From CAZGAQ01 sp964523405 (GTDB taxonomy: Bacteria; Planctomycetota; Phycisphaerae; UBA1845; Fen-1342), in NCBI GenBank assembly GCA_964523405.1, contig CAZGAQ010000024.1, positions 1 through 64,000 of the forward strand: 64,000 nucleotides of DNA, read 5' to 3'. Both the position numbers and the translations under genes were made by a program. This document shows positions 57,666 through 64,000 of this stretch, in pieces. The first letter of the stretch is position 1, and every line of letters starts with the position of its first letter. Under the pieces are notes generated by a model. The model ran no database searches and was not told the DNA's origin. It worked only from the letters and a program-made list of their open reading frames with translations.

Positions 57666-59977
57666 GAGCCCTAACCCGCTGCGTATGCTCGACCGTCAGC
57701 GCTCTATGGCTGCTTGGCGCGAGCGGCAACTCGGACGCTCAGGCCACCGAAGTACTGGAGCTCGGTCCGGCACCCGTGATGGCCGGCTATTTCACCGGGC
57801 GCGTGTCGGCCGTCGTCTGCGACCCGGTCAACCCGGATCGCTATTTCATTGCGGGTGCGGACGGCGGCGTGTGGCGCACGCTCGATAGCGGCGAGACGTG
57901 GGCCCCGCTCACCGATTTCATGCCGACGACCGCCATGGGTGCGCTGGCCATGGACCCACACGACCCCAACGTGATCTACGCTGGCACGGGCGAAGCGAAC
58001 TACGCCCACCACTCCCGCTACGGCCTGGGGCTGTACAAGTCGACGGATGGAGGCGACAGCTGGGTCCAGTTGGCGCAGGACACGTTCGCGGGGCGCACCT
58101 TTGCCAAGCTCATCGTGCACCCGCAGAACACCCAGACGCTGTATGCGGCGATGGCGCGCGCGGGCGGCTTTCCGGCGCTGTGTGCCGCCAAGGGTCATCC
58201 CGGCGCGAACGGCCCGGTGGGAGTCTTCCGTTCCGACGATGGCGGCGTGAGTTGGCAGTTGCTGGCCGGTGGTTTGCCCGCGGAGGCCGCAACGGATCTG
58301 TCATTGGACGCCACCCAACCCAACGTCCTGTATGCCGCCATCGGGCACATCTTCGGCAGTCCGGCCAACGGCATCTACAAATCCAGCGACGGCGGCACAA
58401 CCTGGACGCGGCTGGCGGGCGGGCTGCCGACCGCGAACGTCGGGCGCATCAGCGTGGCCGTGGCGCCGAGCCAGTCGAGCCGCGTGTACGCGCTGGTCAC
58501 GAATGCCGCCGCGGAGGACGGAGGCAACGCCAGCCAGCTGGGCGCCTACCGGAGCGACGATGGCGGGGACACCTGGACGAGCCTGCCGCTGCCGAGCATC
58601 CAGGCCACGTACGGCTGGTACCTGTCGTTTGTGAGCGTGCGGCCGACGGATGCCGACTTCGTGGTCATGGGCGGGCTCAACCTGTACTACTCGAGCAATG
58701 CGGGCGCGACCTGGTACAACATCACGCCGCCGCACGTGGACATGCACGCGGCGGCGTGGGACAGCGCTGGCCGACTGGTCGTTGGCGACGACGGCGGAGT
58801 GCACCGCACACCGGACTTTGGTGGCGGGTGGGCCCGGCTGACACTGGGCGTCGGCCTGATCCAGTTCTATGCGGGCCTCTCCACCCACCCGACGGACGAG
58901 TATGCGCTGCTGGGGGGCACGCAGGACAACGGCTCGATCCTGCGCGGTGACGATTCGCAGACCTGGTACCAGGGGCTGGGGGGAGATGGCGGCTGGACCC
59001 AGATTGACCAGGCCAATCCAATGCGGATGTTCGTGGAATTTCAGGGCACGGGTAACCTGTACCGTTCCACGAACGCGGGGGGCTCCTTCAACCGTATCAA
59101 CCGAGGCATCACGACGACGGACCGCAATTGCTTCATGCCGCCCTACCTCATCGCACCGGGCGACTCATCCGTCATGTTGTATGCCACGCACCGTCTGTAC
59201 CGCACAGTCAACGGAGGCTCCGACTGGTCGGGCTGGTCGGGCGACCTGACGCCCGGCACCGGCTCGATCCGCAGCCTCGCCATCGCCCCCTCCGATGCCA
59301 ATGTCGTGTACGTGGTGACGACCGAGGGCACCATGCAGCGCTCGGCGGACGGCGGTGCGACGTTCCAACCGATCGCCAGCAACGTCGCCGGCTGGTCCCG
59401 GGTGACGCGCGAGCTCTATGTCCATCCCACGGACCCCAACACGGTCTACCACGCCGTCGGCGGTTTCGGTACACCACAGGTGCGCCGCACGACGGACGGC
59501 GGACAGACCTGGCAGTCGTTGGCAGCGAGTTTTCCGAACGTGCCGGCCAACGCCGTTGCGGTCGACGTGCGGACGGCGACGCCGGTGATCTATGTCGGCG
59601 CGGATGACGGCTTGTACCGGTCCGTGAACGAAGGCGTTACGTGGGCGCGCTATGGACGCGGGCTGCCGCACGCGCCTGTCATTGACCTGCGCCTCGAGCC
59701 GGCGCGCGGGCGCCTGATCGCGGCAACGCAAGGTCGCGGGGCGTGGCAGGTCCCGTTGGCCTGCGTCGGCGACTGCAACTGTGATGGGCTCGTGAACTGG
59801 CGCGATATTGACTACCTCGTGGCCGCGATGAACGACAACTTCGCCGGCTGGGCCGCGGCCTTCGCGCCGAGCCAACCGAGCTGTTCGTACGCCAATAACG
59901 ACATAACGGGCGATGGACTCGTCAACTGGCGCGACATCGATCCGTTCATCACGGTCATGAACACGACGTGCCCCTAG
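57662..59977 (+). CDS. Secreted Asp-box (BNR/VPS10-like) propeller protein with dockerin-type tail
   Basis: A 771-aa exported protein. After a signal peptide, at least eight Asp-box motifs recur, such as STDGGDSW, SDDGGVSW, SSDGGTTW, SDDGGDTW, SADGGATF and TTDGGQTW: a sialidase- or VPS10-like beta-propeller. Catalytic residues of sialidases were not identified. The C-terminus has two Ca-binding loops, DCNCDGLVNWRDID and NDITGDGLVNWRDID, forming a planctomycete dockerin-type module that may mediate surface attachment. Co-translated with the gene before it. The stop is followed by the YceH-type gene promoter. Confidence 0.85.
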   Translation: MRALTRCVCSTVSALWLLGASGNSDAQATEVLELGPAPVMAGYFTGRVSAVVCDPVNPDRYFIAGADGGVWRTLDSGETWAPLTDFMPTTAMGALAMDPHDPNVIYAGTGEANYAHHSRYGLGLYKSTDGGDSWVQLAQDTFAGRTFAKLIVHPQNTQTLYAAMARAGGFPALCAAKGHPGANGPVGVFRSDDGGVSWQLLAGGLPAEAATDLSLDATQPNVLYAAIGHIFGSPANGIYKSSDGGTTWTRLAGGLPTANVGRISVAVAPSQSSRVYALVTNAAAEDGGNASQLGAYRSDDGGDTWTSLPLPSIQATYGWYLSFVSVRPTDADFVVMGGLNLYYSSNAGATWYNITPPHVDMHAAAWDSAGRLVVGDDGGVHRTPDFGGGWARLTLGVGLIQFYAGLSTHPTDEYALLGGTQDNGSILRGDDSQTWYQGLGGDGGWTQIDQANPMRMFVEFQGTGNLYRSTNAGGSFNRINRGITTTDRNCFMPPYLIAPGDSSVMLYATHRLYRTVNGGSDWSGWSGDLTPGTGSIRSLAIAPSDANVVYVVTTEGTMQRSADGGATFQPIASNVAGWSRVTRELYVHPTDPNTVYHAVGGFGTPQVRRTTDGGQTWQSLAASFPNVPANAVAVDVRTATPVIYVGADDGLYRSVNEGVTWARYGRGLPHAPVIDLRLEPARGRLIAATQGRGAWQVPLACVGDCNCDGLVNWRDIDYLVAAMNDNFAGWAAAFAPSQPSCSYANNDITGDGLVNWRDIDPFITVMNTTCP

Positions 59978-60029
59978 GCGCGACGTGGCCGGTGGCATCG
60001 AGGCGTATGTCCGGCTGACGGGGTGCCGC

Positions 60030-60035
60030 TATACT
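60030..60035 (+). promoter_or_regulatory. -10 box positioned for a leaderless mRNA
   Basis: TATACT ends six bases before the ATG at 60042. No ribosome-binding site and no clear -35 box. Confidence 0.45.
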
Positions 60036-60041
60036 GCCGCC

Positions 60042-60749
60042 ATGATGGAAACATTGAGCGAAATCGAACGGCGCGTCTTGGGCGTCCTCTTGGAGAAGGC
60101 GCTGGCGCAGCCGCAGTATTACCCGATGACGACCAACGCCATCGTGGCCGCCTGCAACCAGAAGAGCAACCGTGACCCGATCATGGAACTGGACGAGGAG
60201 GCGGTCTGGAATGCGCTGGAGGTGTTGCGCGCTGCGGGCCTGGTGTCGCGGCTCATGCCGGGCGGGGCGTCGCGCGTCGAACGTTTCAAACACGAGGCCA
60301 AGGAGCTGCTCGGCTGGGAGAAGCCGCAACGGGCCGTCATGGCGGAGTTGCTGCTGCGCGGTCCGCAGACGGTGGGTGAATTGCGCGGGCGGTGCGGACG
60401 GCTGTACGCATTTGAAAACACGGAGGCGGTCAGTGCCGTGCTCGAGAGCCTGGCGCAGATGACGCCGGCGCGTGTCGCCCTACTGCCGCGCGCTCCGGGG
60501 CAGTCCGCACCGCGCTATGCGCACCGCCTCTATCCGCCGGGCGAATGGGCGCAACTGACCGCGGGCGGAGCCGAGACACCGGGTCCGATGTCGGCGGGTC
60601 CGGCGACGCAAATCGTCGCGGCGTCGTCGGGCGTGGACACGGGCGCGTGGCGCGAGGAGTTGGAAGCGTTGCAGGGGGAGGTGGCCGAGTTGCACCAGGA
60701 GCTGGCCGAGTTGCGGCAACGGCTGGCACGGCTGGAGGGCGGGGCCTAG
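60042..60749 (+). CDS. YceH/UPF0502 (DUF480) family protein
   Basis: A 235-aa protein of the UPF0502 family. It starts LSEIERRVLGVLLEKALAQP; a double winged-helix fold is expected. TNAIVAACNQKSNRDP is diagnostic. The C-terminal 60 residues form a Glu/Leu-rich coiled coil (ELHQELAELRQRL), a common extension. Two ATG codons are adjacent (60042, 60045). Function of the family is unknown; it is expected to be cytoplasmic and may bind nucleic acid. Confidence 0.9.
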   Translation: MMETLSEIERRVLGVLLEKALAQPQYYPMTTNAIVAACNQKSNRDPIMELDEEAVWNALEVLRAAGLVSRLMPGGASRVERFKHEAKELLGWEKPQRAVMAELLLRGPQTVGELRGRCGRLYAFENTEAVSAVLESLAQMTPARVALLPRAPGQSAPRYAHRLYPPGEWAQLTAGGAETPGPMSAGPATQIVAASSGVDTGAWREELEALQGEVAELHQELAELRQRLARLEGGA

Positions 60750-60814
60750 CTGGTGAAGACGCGGTCTCTGGGCGGCGCAGGGCGTCACCGGAGACTCTGA
60801 ACTGGGCGGCCCCG

Positions 60815-60840
60815 AACGTCGGCGATGGAAGGCCGACGCT
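60815..60840. repeat. REP-like palindromic repeat, diverged copy 3
   Basis: AACGTCGGC, then GATGGAAG, then GCCGACGCT: same inverted repeat arms as the copies at 10671 and 43951, but with a different loop. Confidence 0.6.
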
Positions 60841-60892
60841 GCTTCGCGATCGGGCTGGCAACGCAACCGCAATGGCACCGGCGCAATCAAGC

Positions 60893-60927
60893 GGCCCGCC
60901 GCAACGTGTGTCGCGGCGGGCCTATTT
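60893..60927. terminator. Hairpin terminator, probably bidirectional
   Basis: GGCCCGCCGC at 60893-60902 pairs perfectly with GCGGCGGGCC at 60913-60922. Followed by TATTTC on the plus strand and GCTTGATT on the minus strand. It could end both the YceH gene and the minus-strand transcript. Confidence 0.65.
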
Positions 60928-60974
60928 CAGTCGGCTGCAGAGATGGCAGCCACGTTCGCTGCGATCAATGCAGC

Positions 60975-61115
60975 CTACGGTTTATCACCCTTCACGGATC
61001 ACCTCCTTTCAGAGACGGGCACTTCCCCGCGCGGGGCTTGGTGATCAGGCACCGCTCGGGGCCTCGTCCCGTCCGCCGACCGTCGCCGACGGACACAACG
61101 CGCGACGACACACAT
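60975..61115 (-). ncRNA. Candidate small RNA / leader-type micro-ORF region
   Basis: Downstream of a minus-strand promoter (61200-61227) are a 38-codon frame (ATG at 61115, stop at 60999) and, in the same frame, a GTG at 60995 preceded at optimal spacing by a perfect AAAGGAGGTGATCC. That GTG opens only six codons, MKGDKP, ended by TAG at 60975-60977. The transcript would end at the hairpin at 60893-60922, giving about 300 nt. Coding role is doubtful; a regulatory RNA or an anti-16S decoy are alternatives. Confidence 0.35.
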
Positions 61116-61199
61116 CGTCGCTCGGCCGGGTCGCGTGGCGTGGGCTACCCCAACCCAGGCTTTATGGAGCGCCCGTGCGCTCGTTGACCCTGCACCCTA

Positions 61200-61227
61200 A
61201 TTATCGCAAACCGGAGGGACGAATCAA
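61200..61227 (-). promoter_or_regulatory. Promoter for the minus-strand small transcript
   Basis: Minus strand: TTGATT, 16-base spacer, GATAAT. It lies directly after the stop codon of the unknown secreted protein gene. Confidence 0.5.
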
Positions 61228-61266
61228 GCTTTTCTATATGGCAATTGCTGCGCGAAGCGCATTCGC

Positions 61267-62451
61267 TTACGCCGGACGCCGGGCGCCGCTTTTCTCGGCC
61301 GCCTCGTCCTTCACCGGCTTGGCGTCCGGTAGCGGCTGGCCCTTCTCGTCGTATGAATTGAAGTTGTAGATGTATTCCCACCAATTGTGGAGACGACCGT
61401 CCTCTTTGCTGACGCCGGGCGCCTTGGGCACGTGGGTGAACCACCACCGGATATAGTTGCGGTGATAGTGCGGTTTGCCGTCCGGCAGCTTGTGCGGCCC
61501 AGCCCACTCCACACAGTTGAACGTCCGCTTCTTGCCGGTCAGGTTCGGGAAATCCAGCCAGTCGTCGGCCGTGCTTTCCACCTGCCGCGGGTTCGCGTAG
61601 TCGTAGTCCTTTTCGCCGTTCGGCGGATAGTGACACGTGCCGACGGCGGCCGTGCCCGATTGCTTGAGGTTTGCGGCGAATTTCGCCCACGTGCTCGTGA
61701 GCGCGTCGACTTTCCAGCCGCCGGAGATGCGCGACATCGTCGCCTCGGTGCGATGGCACTGGTCCTCCAGCATCTCGGCCACGCTGCGCTCGATATTGAA
61801 GCCCATGATCACGAAGCGCCGCTTGCACGGGATCTGGTCATAGGGCGCGCCGTTGACGTCGAAGGCGCCGGGACCGATCATGCAGGCCTCCCAGCAGCCC
61901 CAGTACGGCATGGCCATCATCCACACTTCGTCGACCGCACCGCTCTCGACGCGGCGTGCCAGGTCGAATTCCTTGACGAAGTTTGCATAATCGATCCCGT
62001 CGGGCTGGTGCCAGGCGTCGGCCTTGCGCGTCCCCGCCTTCAGACCCTTCAGGTAGTCCTCCGGTGTGTACGTGTAGCCGTCCTGCTTTTTCGCAAAACG
62101 GCGCGCAATCACCCATTCGACGATCTCCGGCTGCACGTAGCCGCCGCTAGCCGCGACGAGATCATCCATGTAGCCCTGCGCCAGCGGAATCGGATCGTTC
62201 CAGCCGGCCACCTCGCGCAGCCCCTTGTCGGGCGCATCCGGCTTGTCGGGAGCGTACACCTTGCCCGGAATCGTGGGGTTGAACTCAACCACGAGGACCT
62301 TGATCCTCAGCGGCTTTTGATCGTGGGCGACCTTGTCCGGAGCCTTCGCCTTGGGGGTTTTCTCCACGGGGAGTTTTTCGACATCGCCGGCGGCCAGGGC
62401 CGCGGAGGCGCCTAGCAGGACAGCCAGCAGGATAGGGAGGGGTTTGCGCAT
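61267..62451 (-). CDS. Secreted protein of unknown function
   Basis: A 394-aa exported protein with a signal peptide (LPILLAVLLGASAALAAG); AAGGA lies nine bases before the ATG at 62451. A Lys/Pro-rich segment follows, then a region rich in Trp, Tyr, His and Cys (VDEVWMMAMPYWGCWEACMIG, PHYHRNYIRWWFTHVPKAPG). The paired Cys/His residues could bind metal. No family recognised; a hydrolase or binding protein is possible. Confidence 0.7.
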   Translation of the reverse strand: MRKPLPILLAVLLGASAALAAGDVEKLPVEKTPKAKAPDKVAHDQKPLRIKVLVVEFNPTIPGKVYAPDKPDAPDKGLREVAGWNDPIPLAQGYMDDLVAASGGYVQPEIVEWVIARRFAKKQDGYTYTPEDYLKGLKAGTRKADAWHQPDGIDYANFVKEFDLARRVESGAVDEVWMMAMPYWGCWEACMIGPGAFDVNGAPYDQIPCKRRFVIMGFNIERSVAEMLEDQCHRTEATMSRISGGWKVDALTSTWAKFAANLKQSGTAAVGTCHYPPNGEKDYDYANPRQVESTADDWLDFPNLTGKKRTFNCVEWAGPHKLPDGKPHYHRNYIRWWFTHVPKAPGVSKEDGRLHNWWEYIYNFNSYDEKGQPLPDAKPVKDEAAEKSGARRPA

Positions 62452-62617
62452 AGATAGGTTCCTTTGCAGAAGAGCGCGAACAGGGGGCGTGAACCGGTTC
62501 ATCGCGCCCCATCATACCGGGAGAATCGCACCTCGCCACCCCGTCCACCCCGCCCGTTTGGCGTACATCCGGACCGCGCGGCCGCACCGCAACCGACGGT
62601 TGGGCGGTCTTCGTGCC

Positions 62618-63724
62618 TCAGCCAAAGGGCTCCTCGGCCAAGTCCCGCAGAAACTCCATGGCCTGTTCGATCGTGCTCACCACGACGCCGCGCTGCCGGG
62701 CGCCGTCATCGATATTCCGCAACAGCATCAGATCGTCGTACCACTCCGACGCGCGCAGCCGCTGGGCAACTTTGTTCCCCAGCGTGCCGCTGCGTAGCGC
62801 CTGTGCATCCATGTGGTGGCGAATCAGGAACTCCGCGCGCTCGGTCAGCGAACCTTCCAGCGCCTCCAGGCCGGCCGCCACGTGATCGTGCAGATCGATA
62901 GCCTTGCCGACGTCGTGCAGCAGCGCCGCCGTAATCAGCTCTTCGTCGTACGGGCACTCGTCCCGCGCCAACTCGAACGCCTGCAGGGAGTGGTAGAGCG
63001 CGTCGCCCTCTGGGTGCACGGCCGGCAACTGCTGCACCTCCGCGAGCGGCGCCAGCAGCATGGGCCAGAGCACAAACGGGTCAGCACGGGCCGGCTCCTG
63101 AACGGCGCGTGACACGTCGGCGTCCGGGTACTCGCGCGTGACAAGCTGCATGAGCTGCGCCGTACTGAGCCGCTCGATCGGACGCCCCGTGATCGAGCTC
63201 TTGAAGACGTAGTGCCGCAACTCGGGCGCGTAGACGGTCAACTCAAACGGGAATTGGTCGCGCACGTGAATGTGCGTGAAAACGCGCTCTTCGTTGTGCT
63301 TGCGAATCCGCTTCCGCTCCACTGTACACGTGTAACCGTGCGTTTCGAGCAGATGGGTGAGGCTGGAGTCATTGGCGCAAAAGACGTGAATGTCAATGTC
63401 CGAGCCCTGACGTACGTGTCCCGTGGCCACGCTGCCGATCAGGCGCGGGTGAAATGCCGTCAGCAACTGCATCATCCGCAAGGCCGCCAGCCGCATATCC
63501 GCCAGTTCCCGGCCGCGAGCCGGACCCTCCTGCAGCACGGCCAGCGCCTGAATCTCGTCGCGAATCTCCCGATTGGAGGGCAGCACCTGGGGGTCGTGGC
63601 GGAAATTCACGCCGAGTTGGGCCGCAGCCTTGCGTTTTGCGGTGTAGTACTCGGATTCCTCCCGCGCGTACATCAAGCGCGCGGCCGCGACGGCAATGTG
63701 CCGGCGGATCTTCGGGTCACGCAT
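62618..63724 (-). CDS. Nucleotidyltransferase-HD domain fusion protein
   Basis: A 368-aa cytoplasmic protein. The middle has a minimal nucleotidyltransferase domain with the GSVATG...GSDIDIHVF signature (DxD metal site). The C-terminal half is an HD-type phosphohydrolase with His/Asp in LLHDVGK and further histidines nearby (IRHHMDAQ). The pairing resembles enzymes that add and remove a nucleotide on RNA or a protein. The start at 63724 is chosen by the end of Pro-rich upstream sequence. Substrate unknown. Confidence 0.8.
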   Translation of the reverse strand: MRDPKIRRHIAVAAARLMYAREESEYYTAKRKAAAQLGVNFRHDPQVLPSNREIRDEIQALAVLQEGPARGRELADMRLAALRMMQLLTAFHPRLIGSVATGHVRQGSDIDIHVFCANDSSLTHLLETHGYTCTVERKRIRKHNEERVFTHIHVRDQFPFELTVYAPELRHYVFKSSITGRPIERLSTAQLMQLVTREYPDADVSRAVQEPARADPFVLWPMLLAPLAEVQQLPAVHPEGDALYHSLQAFELARDECPYDEELITAALLHDVGKAIDLHDHVAAGLEALEGSLTERAEFLIRHHMDAQALRSGTLGNKVAQRLRASEWYDDLMLLRNIDDGARQRGVVVSTIEQAMEFLRDLAEEPFG

Positions 63725-63799
63725 GGTAGTATGCGCTCGATATTCGCAGGCCATTCGTGCGAGCGCCGGCCTGTAGGTCACCGCAACAGCAACCGGCGG

Positions 63800-63805
63800 A
63801 TTATA
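63800..63805 (-). promoter_or_regulatory. Candidate -10 box for the nucleotidyltransferase-HD gene
   Basis: Minus-strand TATAAT (perfect), 75 bases before the ATG. No matching -35 found. The rest of the window to 64000 shows no gene. Confidence 0.4.
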
Positions 63806-64000
63806 CCGCCGCCGTCCACTCCGGGCCTTTGTTTTCGACTTCGGCGCCGGTATTCCGGCGTCGCGACCCGAATGTGGCCGTGACCCTGGAAGTGTCCGCT
63901 GCGAGCCCTTCAGCGTATCCGTCGGAGCCCCGCCCTGACCGTCCGCCGGTAGGCGCTCTTGGCGCCGCACCGGGCACCCAGCCCAGCTTCCCCACCCAGT

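Larger units (their letters stand above)
60750..61266. other. 517-bp region between two convergent genes
   Basis: No clear protein-coding gene of normal size. It contains a diverged REP-like repeat, a perfect 10-bp hairpin, the 14-mer GGATCACCTCCTTT (identical to the conserved 16S 3' tail) and, on the minus strand, a promoter, a 38-codon frame and a 6-codon frame. Confidence 0.7.

Noticed and set aside
60930..60995. Stop-codon readthrough of the micro-ORF (TAG followed by 15 open codons)
   Set aside because: No pyrrolysine genes or readthrough context visible; the extension is low-complexity Ala.
60996..61009. Possible 16S rRNA gene end
   Set aside because: Only the last 14 bases match; helices 44 and 45 are absent upstream.

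Overview
The window reads as a GC-rich chromosome segment from a member of the Planctomycetota, possibly a Phycisphaerae-like lineage. The pointers are the paired dockerin-type Ca-binding motifs with the planctomycete-style string DGLVNWRDID at the end of a large secreted protein, FG-GAP lipoproteins, a Ser/Thr kinase with a CHASE2 sensor, a soil-associated DUF3738 lipoprotein, and a high density of exported proteins. No 16S gene is present, so this placement is inference. No phage, plasmid, transposase, CRISPR array or tRNA was found. Coding is dense on both strands.

Layout. 1-2412: an 81-bp tandem repeat, then a minus-strand pair (MBL hydrolase, cation:proton antiporter). 2472-3972: nrdR plus a translationally overlapping second ATP-cone protein, ended by a hairpin. 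4147-10605: gcvH, gcvP and a one-chain FAD/Fe-S glycolate-type oxidase, suggesting C2/glycine metabolism; gcvT is not here. 10735-15205: ftsK on the minus strand, then an MlaE/MlaF-type ABC lipid transporter pair without MlaD, then a perfect hairpin terminator. 15232-21648: a five-gene minus-strand run made only of exported proteins (two paralogous small lipoproteins, a 921-aa FG-GAP lipoprotein, a Ser-rich exported protein and a repeat-domain protein with a C-terminal Cys-Gly/TM/Arg tail). 21903-30191: apt, a small coiled-coil membrane protein, DUF423, uvrA, a CHASE2 Ser/Thr kinase and a lipoprotein.

30225-33208: btaB-btaA (betaine lipid DGTS synthesis), divergent from a STAS antagonist and an anti-sigma-type ATPase (partner switching). 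33544-34580: rpsL-rpsG with promoter, leader hairpin and terminator, cut off from fusA/tuf. 34721-37364: a coupled trio of CCA-adding enzyme, SecD P1-head lipoprotein and enoyl-CoA hydratase. 37461-41896: transaldolase, DUF3738 lipoprotein, a sigma-54 response regulator and a rhomboid-fold protein that seems to lack its catalytic residues. 41993-55636, nearly all minus strand: DUF4139-like protein, typA, flotillin plus NfeD/YqiJ partner, S9 peptidase, GNAT, an uncharacterised 531-aa protein, GT2 glycosyltransferase, a Tat-exported superoxide dismutase and ndk. 55736-59977: an exported lipoprotein, then a coupled pair ending in the dockerin/Asp-box protein. 60042-63724: a YceH-family protein, an unexplained non-coding region with its own promoter, perfect Shine-Dalgarno and terminator on the minus strand, an unknown secreted protein and a nucleotidyltransferase/HD fusion.

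Recurring themes are cell-surface and membrane remodelling (five-gene surface operon, MlaEF, betaine lipids, flotillin/NfeD) and signalling (kinase, partner switching, NtrC-type regulator). Several genes have a -10 hexamer placed so close to the start codon, with no ribosome-binding site, that leaderless mRNAs are likely. A short palindromic repeat family occurs in at least three intergenic gaps.
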